This document shows, in pieces, positions 35,573-46,468 of a stretch of 64,000 bases of DNA. Below the pieces are notes generated by a model. That model worked only from the letters and a program-made list of their open reading frames with translations. It did not search any database and had not been told where the DNA came from. The stretch comes from Chalara sp. BL73 (Eukaryota; Ascomycota; Leotiomycetes; Helotiales). A program made the position numbers and the translations under genes. The first letter of the stretch is position 1; the number at the start of each line of letters is the position of its first letter. The stretch is from positions 100,267 to 164,266 of the forward strand of contig CAKJVC010000115.1 in NCBI GenBank assembly GCA_918026815.1, given 5' to 3'.

Positions 35573-36759
35573 TGGCCAGGTGATTCAAGAATTGGGCAAT
35601 TGAGGAACGGGAACTTAGGCTATTGTGAAAAGAGGTAGAACAGTATGGTTGATGGATCTAGAGAGAGCTGAAAACTGTCTCAAATCTGAATTGTAGCCTT
35701 TCAAGCCATTCTGTAGTTGGGAAACGGGCCGGAGTCTAGAACACCTTTAAGGCACAGCTTAACTTCTACATTGAATCAAATGAACCAACAATGACCAACA
35801 AAAATTACTTATTTAGATAGCAAGCAATATGAGATTATGCGCCATCCCATGGGACATGAGGCCCTTTCCAATCACATAACTTTGACCTGATATCCCTAGA
35901 ATTCCAGGCGGATTTCAACTGACCTTTTTTGTATCTGCGTGTACAGTCCTCGTTGCGATAAAAGGAAAGGGAGCTCCACGAATAATACAACGGTCTATAT
36001 CGGAGACGTATATATTAGATTCGGTTTCTGGAGATGATCACCTGTATATTCGCGGCCATTATGTAAAGCACGTCACTAGACACTAAATTGCCAAGTACTT
36101 CATAGTTGATTACTTTGTCATTTGGTCATTCATGATGACACCGCTGAACCTTGATCCTCCGGCCCTGTCTGCCGAGAGCCGTTCAATATATGCAAGATGC
36201 TAAGTGCTTATGTAGTATCAGCCACAAATAGTTGAGTGTTGCAGGGGATGAGTAGTACTTGGCTACTGTATTATTTGTCCTGAGACCTTAAACCAACCGT
36301 ATACTTGACCAATAGGAAGTCACCACAGAGATATCCATGCCGCCACCAACATATATGTCCAGGATCAACCATAGGGGGCAGCGGCGGCAGAGGAATAGGC
36401 GACTCACAGACTGTAAGCTTGTAAACAAAGATGCACTTTGGGTTTCAAGAATGTTAACGCGAAAACTTACCGATAGCGGCGACTTTGACTTCGCCGCAAC
36501 CGCACCGAGCACTAATCTAACGTTGGAAGTCTGCACAGGAATCACCGGATGCCAGCACCAAACAATGACAAACGTGTTGCCTATCTTTCACGAAACTACA
36601 GTTTATGACAATAGGATAGGGAAATGGCAAATAGAGCTCTATTCGCTTATAAATCACGTCGAAACTCCACAAATAGTATCCAGATTCTCGATATATCAAG
36701 CCTGAATAAGCTGTTGAAGACACCTATCTCAATAATACAATCTATAAGAGACTCTGGCC
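35573..36759. other. Intergenic: regulator promoter and spacer
   Basis: Holds the upstream region of the Zn2Cys6 gene and, to the right, the promoter of the HsbA-like gene. Open frames at 36288-36705 on both strands have no recognisable motif. A minus-strand GACTCCGG (35729-35736) lies about 157 bp upstream of the regulator start. Confidence 0.4.
35729..35736 (-). promoter_or_regulatory. CTCCGG-core motif upstream of the regulator gene
   Basis: Minus-strand GACTCCGG about 157 bp upstream of the Zn2Cys6 gene, in the same orientation relative to the gene as the motif before the hydrolase. It could reflect autoregulation. Candidate only. Confidence 0.25.
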
Positions 36760-37375
36760 ATGTATATCTTACCCAGCCTCGCTATTGGCCTCGCTAGCAT
36801 CGCCTCAGTAGTGCTCGCAGCGCTGTCCACAGACTCTCATCATGTATTCAAACGTGATGTCTCGACAATACTCATCGATTTGGCTGACCTCAGCACTGTC
36901 GTGAGCTGGAATTTGGGCAATATCACGGCTTATCGAGGCGGACTCGATTTTAATGTCTTGATACCTCTTGTGGCGGCCAGCAATCTCGTTGATGCAGCGC
37001 TCAATAAAACCACACTCGACATCCAGGCACATGAGACATTTAGCATCGAAGACAGCAGCAATGTACTCCAAAGAACTACGACTTTAGTTGCACTTCTCAG
37101 CGATACTCTGAATGCTTTATATACTAAGGTACGATGAGAAACATCTTGATAAGATATGTCTAAACTCACAATGTTATTAGCAGCCACTTTTCAGAGCCTC
37201 CAACATTCACGGTATCGTTCTGAACTCAATAGTGGCCCACAGTGCAGAGGAGGATTTGATGTATGCGCAGCTAATTTTAAAGGCTCCCGAGTCTGATAAA
37301 GGATCATTTGAAGCGCTTCGTGGCCAGCTTATCGACTTATATACAACTGTTGTGGCTTCATATTCTGCTGTCTGA
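36760..37375 (+). CDS. HsbA-like secreted cell-surface protein
   Basis: Small secreted protein of the hydrophobic-surface-binding / cell-wall galactomannoprotein family. These coat the hyphal wall or hydrophobic substrates and can recruit enzymes. Two exons, 36760-37128 and 37184-37375, give 186 residues. MYILPSLAIGLASIASVVLA is a signal peptide. The mature part has a KR after about 30 residues and amphipathic helices (ILIDLADLSTVV, GGLDFNVLIPLVAASNLVDA), with the repeated spacing usual for this helical family. The second exon ends LIDLYTTVVASYSAV. There are few Cys, as expected. Neighbours do not suggest that it belongs to the polyketide cluster. Confidence 0.8.
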
Positions 37376-39567
37376 CGATTTGGCAATTAGGAGGCATTAG
37401 GTGGAGATTTTGACGACATTATTTCGAATGCTTTTATTTCTTTGGGAATGCAGACAGTGAACAGTTATGCTTGGGAAGCTAGTCAGGCGACCAGGAGCGC
37501 GCGTCTACAGACTTACAGCTACTCATTGTAGAAGTTGATAAGTCAGATCTTTCCACCTGTACAAGAACCTTTCCTCCTATATATGGAGGACTTCAGATGA
37601 GTAAAGATATTGATAAAGCGGTTTTAATTTATGTAGAACAAAACAGCTATAGCGGAGTTAGCAACTAATAGACCCGGCTTATTCTTCGCTCTCTCTGAAG
37701 TGAAAACTTTGTACCATTTCCCTTGCAGATTGGAACATTCATAAATACATTCGGGGCCGGACGGTGAATTTTGGCGCTTCAATACCTGCGCCACCTCATC
37801 AATCTATCCACTCTCCTTCGACAGTCCATCGACTCCCATTTTTTCTCGTTCAAATTCTCAACAGCCCAGGGTGTGAGATACAAAACGAAAGGGTGATTAC
37901 TTACCAAGCTCACCCCGGCTCGTAACCAGATTATACATACAACACGGGTGGTCCCTCCGTACCCAGCATTTGATATTTCGCCTTATTGCAAGCCGGGATC
38001 AACATTTCATGCTGCCCCGAAATGCTATCCTGTATGCAGTTGAGAACCTGCCTTCTCTCGTCGTCATACAGATCCACCACCCTTCCGAGAGCTGGCGCGA
38101 CCAGATATGCACATCGTAAAACAATAGGGTTGATATTTCTGCGACAAGAGACGTCCAGCCGCCTTTAGGGGGCGTGCAAGCCCGGAATGCAAGTCTAGTT
38201 GCGATCATGATTGTTACCAGAACATACCACTGTGGCACATTCTTTATCGAATGCCTGTCACGGAGTAAATCAGAGCTATAGAATAGTCAATCGGGTGAGC
38301 GAAGTGATATAATACTGTTGTAGAATACACGCTTGTAGAATACAAAAAGAAGGGAACGCTCAGGTCCTGAACAGCTAGGAGGCGTGCCAAGCGCACCTAG
38401 CTACATATGGAATGCTAAGCGAGCCTCGGCTGCTCGCATTCCCTGTGACAATGCCCTCAACAATAAGACCATCTGCCTGGAATTGCCAATGCCGTATCCC
38501 ATTTCAAGCATTGCCCGTATTGAAAACATGCCCATTAATGTTCGTGACACTGTACTAAAGTCCAGAGATATCATTGAATGATATGCATACTCTTAAGTTG
38601 ATAAAATTATACTGATTGTTATTGACATCAGACTTACCAAGCTTTTAAGACAAACCGATTTTTAAGCGTGCGTGATTGACGATTTTGGCAGCCTGTAAGA
38701 TCGTGCTACCTCGTATGGAGGCCATTTCCATGAAAGATAGGAAGAGATGCGAGGAGATGTGATAATGATTTTGCAGAATCAAACGAACCTCTAGGACATT
38801 GAGGACTTCTAGAGCCTTAGAATCTACTTTTGCCACCTTTGCACAAAGATTCTTTTGATTTTGGGGTTCACTTCGAAACTTTCTTTCATCATTTCAAGCT
38901 CTATCTCCGAGCCAGCCTATTCCTCTTCATTACGCCTGTCGTTCGTTCCAACACATCCCATTAAATCGACAGTCTTCTCCAAATGTTTGATTGACCCTTG
39001 ATTACGCTCTTTGGCCTTTGACTGTCTTCACAAGCTGATTCGTTCCATTCTCTAAGGCTGTTATTGTCTTGCCATTTGCGTTTCGTTCTCGACCGAACTC
39101 ATCTTCCAAATTGTCCCTGAGCTTATTACAATATAGATTTAGCTATGGCAAGCTTCTAAAATTCACTTGTTTAACTTGAGCATCTTTGCCATTATCACTG
39201 TCGTAAGATTTTCTCTTGTGTAGCTTTATCTTAATCCAACTCTGGCCTCTGCATTACTATGTCTGCTATTTTCTATTCAGTTGTAGGTTTCGTATTGAAG
39301 CCAGAATAAAAGGTACAATAGAAAATCGACCAGAACGAGGTTTGCTTTGGTCCTTGACACTTAGTTCTCTGTTTTAAGCTGGTCAGGGCGGTGATAGTCT
39401 CTTCTATGCCCCTTATCTCCCCGACGCCTTGGTAAAACCCATTTCTGGTTTCATCTATCATTTATATGATTAATATGAGATTTAAACTTGTCTTACGGGT
39501 CATTAATTTCTCGGTTAGCGATCCTATACTTTGAGTAGTCTCCGTAAAAGCTTGGGCCAATCCATTT
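37376..39567. other. Gene-poor stretch
   Basis: About 2.2 kb with short frames only. On the minus strand, 38645-39461 shows coding-like pieces (for example KALEVLNVLEVRLI and GEIRGIEETITALT) broken by several stops, perhaps a decayed gene that I cannot name. Its right flank is the 3' end of the DUF3433 gene. Confidence 0.35.
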
Positions 39568-41916
39568 TCATCGAATCGCCCTGAACCTCATAACCAGCTC
39601 GTTTGAGTTTATGGTTTCCCTCGCCCATTCCATTCCCCACGTCCACCATCTCGTCCTTGGTGTCCCCGGGCCTTTGTAAAAACGAATTCTCTTCAGTTCT
39701 TCATCAAAATAGAATCGGTCAATCAAGACCTGGTTTTGTTGGTTTATAGCATATGAAATCTTGCCATCAAATCTTTCCCCTTTCACTAGTTCATCTACTA
39801 TCTCATTCACACAGCTGTTGTGTAGAATTCCCGCTGCGCTTGCCAAACCCACTGGCTCTTCAAGCAAAATAGATCTCTGACGTACATAAAAAAAAAGAGA
39901 GAAATTCAAGAGAGCGACGACACCAAGAATGCTTATGACAACGTAAGCAATGGGTGAAACAACAACCAAGCGGCTCTCTTCGGCAGAAAATATCCCCGTT
40001 CCATTCACAGAATAGCCTACAGGTTTGAAGAGCTCAGTACTAGCAAGCACGGCGAATGTAGTCGAAAACAGTGCTAATGCAGCATCGATAATAACTTCGG
40101 GATGGAGTGGGGATGCCGGAAACCGTTTAGCAGCAATACTGTATACATGGCGTATGAACTCGTCGCCTTTCGTGTTTTCAGTCTTGTCAAAGCAACTGAA
40201 GGCTGGAAGTTCCATTTCATAGAACCTCCACAATGCATTGGGTCTGAGGTTTGTCATGTTTGACAGGTTTGGGGTGAAAGTCTTTAACGATGGCTCTGTT
40301 GAGGCACCTGGAGGTGTTGGAGTCAATATCATCGACATAAATGAAGCTATGTGGAAAATTGACGAGAATCACTACGAAGGAGAGAGAATGATATGCATTT
40401 ACTTACTGATAGCTGCAGCCAACATACCCGGCGTCATCCGATATGATGGTATGCAAGAGATTAAGCTAAAATTTGCTATGCTGCTTGAACTGTTGACATA
40501 TCGGGCTGTCAGAATACTGAGGCGGCTCCAGCCATTATCAGCCGAACAAGTGAATGTCGGCCATGCCTTTCCGTACGTCATTGGTGTATCTAGTGCAGGG
40601 ACTCCGGGAAACTCTGGGATGGTAGATACGCTAATTGAACCAGCAATCTCGCATCCGCGATCACTAGCGGTGATTTCGATCGTAGTAGCTCTGGCGGGAA
40701 GACCAGGTGTGCCAGGTGGTAGAACGGTTTTGTTGTATTCCGAGCTTGATATATGTTGACAATCGAGATATGCCGAGTATCCTACAGTTTCTATTGTTCC
40801 ATTGCCCTCTCCAAGATTGGTAGAAGGGATAAATCGCGGGAAAGCGAATTCATCATTGGTCCATGGCGGGCTGCGTGCATCTTGGATTCTAATTGCAGCA
40901 GCAGAATTCAATGATAGGCGTAGATCCGGTATGTAAGTGCCAATATTGGGATTGAAGACAGTCGTAATAGATACAGGCATTGTTGTATTCGAGGCGAACG
41001 AAGCGGTGGTGAAAAGAAACGCAACGAGAGGCACCACCAAAAGGGCCAAAAGCACAGACGATAACATGCAGAGACCCAATATGAAGTGCTTATTCTTGAA
41101 TGCTAGCTTGAACGCCCACATGGCTGGCTCGGTCTTGTAATCTAGCATAATCGTGGCCTTTGCGGGCCTTCCTCCGGCTTTCTTCAGATCGACATAAGGT
41201 TGTCTGTCTGCAAATGAGGCAACCGTAGATTCCCACATCGCTCGATAAAGGGTCATAATGAAGGCAGGAAAGGATGTGTACAGAATTCCTTGCGTCCAAA
41301 TTGCTCTCTCTACTTCAGGGTCATGTGCTAGGAAGCTGGGAGCCGTTCGTAGAGGAGCAAATCCGTTATTCCTCTTCGAGATGTGGTCGAGAATAGCGAT
41401 AACTAGAATAATTGATATTGTAGTAGCAAGCAAGACTGACAACCAAGGGTACCTAATTTTCCAAGATTTCCATTCTTCTAAATTCGACACATCGATTGGG
41501 GGGGTCGCATGACTTGAGACATTGGCTTCCTCTTCATTTCGTAGCTGTTCATCTGGAGGGAGCGGTCGGGCTACTGGTATTGCTTCCTCTTCATTGCGTA
41601 GTTGTTCATCTGGAGGGAGCGGTTGGGTTTCTGGTGTCGCAGCTTGAGTTCTAGGGGCTCCTTTATTAGCAGGATATGATACCGATGCTCCTAGTGATGC
41701 TAAGTCCGTCTCAACACTCCCCCGGGGTTCCATTTCAAGTTCCTCGGATGCTGATTCATCTCTTCTGAGTAATGCCCTAGTACTACTGATCGATGGAGCA
41801 CTGGTGCTTGCTATGGGGTTCAAATAGACGCTGGGTGAACTCGAAGAAGCGGAAGGATGTGCCTCCAGCGTTCTGAATACTCTGCTATCACTTTGCGAGT
41901 CTGTGTTATCCATCAT
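39568..41916 (-). CDS. DUF3433-type fungal membrane protein
   Basis: Multi-pass membrane protein of the fungal DUF3433 group; the biochemical role is unknown. Exons 41916-40407 and 40346-39568 give 762 residues. The N-terminal 200 residues are Ser/Pro/Glu-rich and cytosolic in character, with a tandem duplication of PLPPDEQLRNEEEA. Membrane segments follow: WLSVLLATTISIILVIAIL, FILGLCMLSSVLLALLVVPL, and near the end VVSPIAYVVISILGVVALL. Landmarks of the group are FPAFIMTLYRAMWES, RQPYVDL, and a long extracellular part with NTTMPVS-type glycosylation sites. The frame is open up to an ATG at 42078; I chose 41916 because the extra 54 residues are unlike the rest. The exon 2 acceptor CATAG at 40347 restores frame. 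Confidence 0.8.
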
Positions 41917-42332
41917 TGAAGATACTTGGAATGCTCTACATCTCAGACTTGTAATTGCCAAATAAATTTCTTTAAACATACTGGATGGTTTCCCGCGAAG
42001 CGCCAAACTGGTCACTTCCGAGTGCGGCTGAAAAGTCTCAGTCCAAGCAAGCAATGTCTCGCCTTTGTGCTGCCACATACTGCAGGGCGTTTAGCCCTCC
42101 CAATAATCTATCAGAAACTACATCCCATTTTAATTTCTTATCAAAACACAGCCCCAAAGAAGAAATTTCAAGCGAAAGACGCTATGCAGATTTGGGCTGG
42201 TGAGCCGAGCTACTCAACATTTAATGGGAACAGTAGACGTTGGGCCAAATTTCTCTCCCTGACTTCCCCACCAAACCCAACATCGGCAATCCAACACCAT
42301 TCCTCCATCAAGATATCTTCAACAATTCCAAA
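41917..42332. promoter_or_regulatory. Divergent promoter region
   Basis: About 415 bp between the starts of the minus-strand DUF3433 gene and the plus-strand Cys-rich gene. No specific motif is identifiable. Part of it could be coding if the DUF3433 gene starts at 42078. Confidence 0.35.
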
Positions 42333-43294
42333 ATGATAATGCAACTGCAAGTTTGCTTCTTCTTTTTTGGTACAACTTTTGTTGCCGTAAATGCAGGCGG
42401 TTTCGTGCCTCCGGCTAAAATGTGCTTGCCTAGCTCCGGTCTGAAAGAGCTGTCAGGATGCGTGGCCATGGCTGACAAGGAGGATGAATGCGGAGGCAAG
42501 TCCTCACACGATGAGAAACTAACTTGCTTTTGCGTTCAGGAGATGCTGTCCGCTTATTACGAGTAGGTTAAATTGCACAAATACTTCCGTGGCTAGCCAC
42601 GTTAAAATATCCGAGTTGTAATGAGGGCATGATTTGCGATTACATGGAAGCTTACTAGAGCTTGTGCTAAATTCTGTAACTAGTTGCAAAAGCGATGTAA
42701 TGCGCTGTCTAGAATCCCACATGTTCGATCCACAATTCGACGAAAAGATTCGAATATGGCATGCAGCCTGCGATAGCCGTTTAACGTCAACCATGACAAC
42801 ACCTGCCGAGCCTACGCTCACCACTACCTATGACTTTGGAGCGTGCAACCGTCTTTACCGGAGCTGTGCAAGCGCGGATTATGAAACCAATCAATGCTCC
42901 TACAAATATCCATCGACCTCGAGCATGTCATTTACATCTTGCGCCTGTCAACCGCCGGTTTATTCGCTCATGTCAGAGTGCCAATACAATGGCAATGTAT
43001 CTTGTAAAAGAACGACGGCAGCCGAGTCAAATATCTGGGGTTACTCAACCTGCTCGTATTTCTGGTCTGGCTCGGTATGTTGTGATTCACATTCCGTGAA
43101 CTCTAGTCACTAAATCCCCGCAGGAAACTCTCGCCTCAGCCAGCCACACCCCATCCATTTCAGTCATAGAACACCCAACAGTGACTCCGACACAGAATCC
43201 CTCTCCGGCAGCGTCCACCACTCTAACGGCATCAAGAACAGGCAGAGGTGGACTAAAACCAATTGGTGAGAATATCCAAGAGGAACTCAAATAA
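42333..43294 (+). CDS. Secreted Cys-rich protein with Ser/Thr-rich tail
   Basis: Small secreted protein of unknown function. Exons 42333-42562, 42651-43074 and 43124-43294 join in frame to 274 residues. The N-terminus MIMQLQVCFFFFGTTFVAVNAG is a signal peptide. Cys are spread through the mature part in patterns such as KMCLPS, SGCVAM, DECGGK, TCFCVQ, TSCKSDVMRCL, GACNRLYRSC and SCACQPP. The third exon is rich in Ser, Thr and Pro, like a glycosylated stalk. There is no convincing GPI signal, and the last few codons are uncertain because of a possible further donor (GTGAG) near 43265. It resembles a type of ascomycete secreted Cys-rich protein often listed among candidate effectors; I do not assign a role. 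Confidence 0.65.
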
Positions 43295-45189
43295 GGCGAG
43301 CATAGGGAGCTGTTTTAGCGAAGAGCGCTCCTGTAGCTACAACGGTTGGAATCTTACTTTTCTGGATTCAGTGATAGTTTCGTAGGTTGGAGTGGCATAT
43401 GTTAAGGAGTAATATGATTGTTGGCACCTATTTGAGCCTACCTTGGATCTATCGATATTTACTATAATTTGTAACCACTCAAGGCGAACAGGGATCTCGA
43501 TCCGTAGATCTCAGGGGGGACTTAAAAGTGTGAACGACTATTAATTTGTTATAGCGAAAAGAATAAGCTACAAATAGAAGAAAGGAAAGAAAGCAGTGCT
43601 TTATTTACAGGAGACTGGCAAGGGGCCAATGTAAGCGAGTCGGCCCTGTTGTGTCAGGGGCCGAGACATAGGGGCCATAAGCGAAGTTGGGCCAGGGCCG
43701 TGACATAATTGCGCGTTAAAAGCCATGTTTTATAATAAATTTAGCTCTAGTAATTAGTTAACTAAAGCTTATAGCATTTCTTTGTTCGATGACACTGTAC
43801 TAACAACTGTATGTTAATATAGCATTCAAACTATAGTAGAATATTATAAAACGTAGTAACAGTCGTACAAATTACTAATTAACTGTAAACGTGTTTAAGT
43901 TTCTGCTAAGCAAAACAAAGACGGAAACAGCTATGCAGAATTAAAAAAACGGTAAATGTTGAGAATTGGTGGTGTAGCCCACCCGTAAGGCATGGGCCAC
44001 ACCTTATATAATAGCTTAGTCATCAGTGAAATGGTCGCACCCCTTTTACTGAGCAACCTCCGTAGGAGCTTAACAATTAAGTCAATTTATCCTCCCTGAA
44101 CCACTGCAATTGGGCAGACCTTGCGAGCTTCCATTAATACCTTTTTAATAGTAAACGACAATGTTTTAAAGAAATTTTAAAAAGTGCTTTTTCGGAAAAT
44201 TTCGTTTTTTAAAATATAAATTATACTTTTCTTGTTTTAAAAATATAATTTTGTTTTGATATTAATTTATTAGCTATCAGTGTCACGGCCCTTGACCTAT
44301 CTACTTAGTGTCACGGTTATCACGTGGTTGGCTCGCCTGTGTTCCCTAGCTGGGACTAGTAGAACATGGCCCGAGAACTTGACTCAGCCGATAGCTTCCG
44401 AGATTGTACTTTTTCTCTCCTTAGTTTAGTATTTTCGTATTGAAGCACCTACAACCCGCCCTTCCAGGCATATAGGACCGTGTTCGTGACACTTAGAGCC
44501 CTTTAGGGCTCGGTCCATGACTGTAACGACGCTAGAACACCACAGGCTGAGTAGAGGTATATGGGAGTACGTATCTTAGGCTAATAGTAGCATTCTAAGA
44601 GGTCTACTACGAAGGATATAAAAAACATGAAAAGAAAACAATCTCGTAGATAGAAGAAGCACTTTTTATATTTCTACCCATATCCTTCCGGAGTCCGTGT
44701 CGTATTTACGTCCGTAAAGGATATGGGTGTTATGTCCGAAAAGAGTCCGTATAAGCTTTTTTCTATTTTGGGTCCGTACCTTGCCACGTGATCAGGAGTC
44801 CATATGCCTTCGATTGTTACAATGACACCACAAAGCCTCGCCTACACTGGCCCCTGGCCAGTCTTTTGTATAGTAAGAAAATATTGAAGTATTGTCTTAG
44901 ATTTGAAAACGCTGTAGTTAATTAATTAATCAGATATATTAAAATACGCTAGTTAATTTGTGTATTTTGCATTAAATTGATTTGTAAATTGTATGACATT
45001 TTAAATACCGCTTTTTAGAATACTATCGCCTAATTGATTAGGAGGTATTTTATTTCAGTACGTTTAATCTGATATCGGCGGTTTCTGTTCTCAAGCATTT
45101 GGTTTGGGCGGGTCAATCAGGCGAAATGGAAGCGTATCAGCGCCTTATAGATTGACAAACAATATCGTGCCGCAGACCTCGACATCGCC
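43295..45189. other. Transposon-derived intergenic sequence
   Basis: About 1.9 kb of AT-rich sequence and repeat debris without genes. It contains an LTR-like fragment at 44522-44640, matched at 61695-61815, and a 12-bp stem pair (ACCCATATCCTT at 44676-44687 with its complement at 44717-44728). Confidence 0.45.
44522..44640 (+). repeat. Dispersed LTR-like fragment, copy 1
   Basis: Begins TGTAACGACGCTAGAACACC and ends near ATATAAAAAACATGAAAAG. A second, direct copy is at 61695-61815 with the same order of landmarks (TGTAACGACGC, GGCATATAGGAG, TAGGCT, CATGAGGAG). The TG start suits an LTR edge; no internal retroelement coding region adjoins it. Confidence 0.45.
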
Positions 45190-45197
45190 ATCTTCCC

Positions 45198-45631
45198 CAG
45201 TGAAGGAACTAGTAATATCGCGATATATTGACCCCTAAGATCGAATACTATACCCCGCGCAATATGAGATTTGAAATTTGCATACGTATCACGGCAAAAT
45301 CTGCAATCTTATATCATATCATACTATACTGTGGTATACTATAATGCTAACTTTAAATGAGGCTATTCCCAAATTAGTAACACAACAAAGGTACGGCCCT
45401 TTAATAAAAGTAAGCTTTATTTTTCAACCTTTACAGTGGCATTTTAACCTGGCTTACTAGTCTTGGCAAGATACTTAGTATATTGCTAATATAATATGAG
45501 ATCAATTTTTCATACTAATAGTAGCGCCTTACGAGATATCTCATACTAATACTAGTGTAGTATCAAAAAGTCGATCTTATATGACTCGAGACTCGATATC
45601 ACTAAATATAACGATACTAGTTCCTTCACTG
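45198..45631. mobile_element. hAT-type MITE with 8-bp target duplication
   Basis: A 434-bp element whose left end is CAGTGAAGGAACTAGTAATA and whose right end is its near-exact inverse, ending ACTAGTTCCTTCACTG. It is flanked on both sides by ATCTTCCC (45190-45197 and 45632-45639), an 8-bp direct duplication. CAGTG ends and an 8-bp duplication are hallmarks of hAT transposons. The interior is AT-rich and cannot encode a transposase, so it is non-autonomous. A truncated inverted copy lies at 54781-54950. Confidence 0.82.
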
Positions 45632-46468
45632 ATCTTCCCACGCAAGATTGAGTATGTCACCGAGTTTCGCGTGCTCTATTTCCACTAGTACAAGCCGATC
45701 AACTTCCCCAGTAGCCCCTATATGCACCTCCTCGAGTCCATAAGATAAAGATGGCCATTTGTCGACCGATTGTGGAATTCTCTCGGAGGTTAGATCTTGT
45801 CAACGCAACCCTGGACCTAACTATTATCCCGAAGCCCATCAGCCCCAGTGGAACTGGCACGAACCACGTAATGCTATAAGCGACCCTGGCCACTGAGCAT
45901 CAACTTACTGGGTACGTCTGAAACGGCCGCAATTAGCGTCTCTATATTCCCCATTATTTTCCTTTCTAAGCTGGTTAAGCGAAGTCTACATTTACGCTTT
46001 TTTGCTTTTAGAATTTTGCTTTGCTGCAGCATTAAGCGAAATACGCTAAACCCGATTTTGTTTTAAATAACAACTTTATTTTTAAACAAACTCAAGTACA
46101 ACATATATATCAAGATATGTTAAAACAATCCGAATTAACTATATTTATTAGATATAAATACATTAACTTCATTTTTTTGGGGGGTTGTTGCTTAGTATCA
46201 ATATTATGTTGTGAAGTTGTGCAAAATTGTAGACGAAAATTTTCTAAGTTTCGTGCCGGCGAAATAAAAGCGGCACGCGGTAACTTTTGGGTGCGTTAGC
46301 ACTGATTGCGGCCTTTTCAGACGTATCCAACTTACTACCAGTACTGTCCCACTAGTATTTTGTAGCATGTGTAATACTTTTAAAAGACTCTAAAAGTCAC
46401 CGAAATTGATAACGGGCCGCAAGCATGAGTCTCATAATTTCACATTATATTCCACTACTAGCTACTTA
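45632..46468. other. Intergenic around the first mariner-type MITE
   Basis: Apart from the element at 45915-46323, I see only short frames without motifs. The right end is the 3' flank of the FAD oxidase gene. Confidence 0.4.
45915..46323. mobile_element. Tc1/mariner-type MITE, copy 1
   Basis: A 409-bp element bounded by TA at 45913-45914 and 46324-46325. The left end is CGTCTGAAACGGCCGCAATT and the right end is the inverse with small mismatches. TA target sites and TGAAACGG-type ends are typical of fungal Fot1/pogo-class elements. The interior is AT-rich and non-coding. The second copy at 51297-51703 aligns along its full length. Confidence 0.75.

Noticed and set aside
36288..36705. Overlapping open frames on both strands upstream of the HsbA-like gene
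   Set aside because: No motif, no signal peptide, no consistent splice extension; likely non-coding promoter sequence.
38645..39461. Possible decayed gene on the minus strand
   Set aside because: Readable segments are separated by many stops and match no family I can identify.
40238..40759. 173-codon open frame on the + strand
   Set aside because: Antisense to the DUF3433 gene; no motif of its own.
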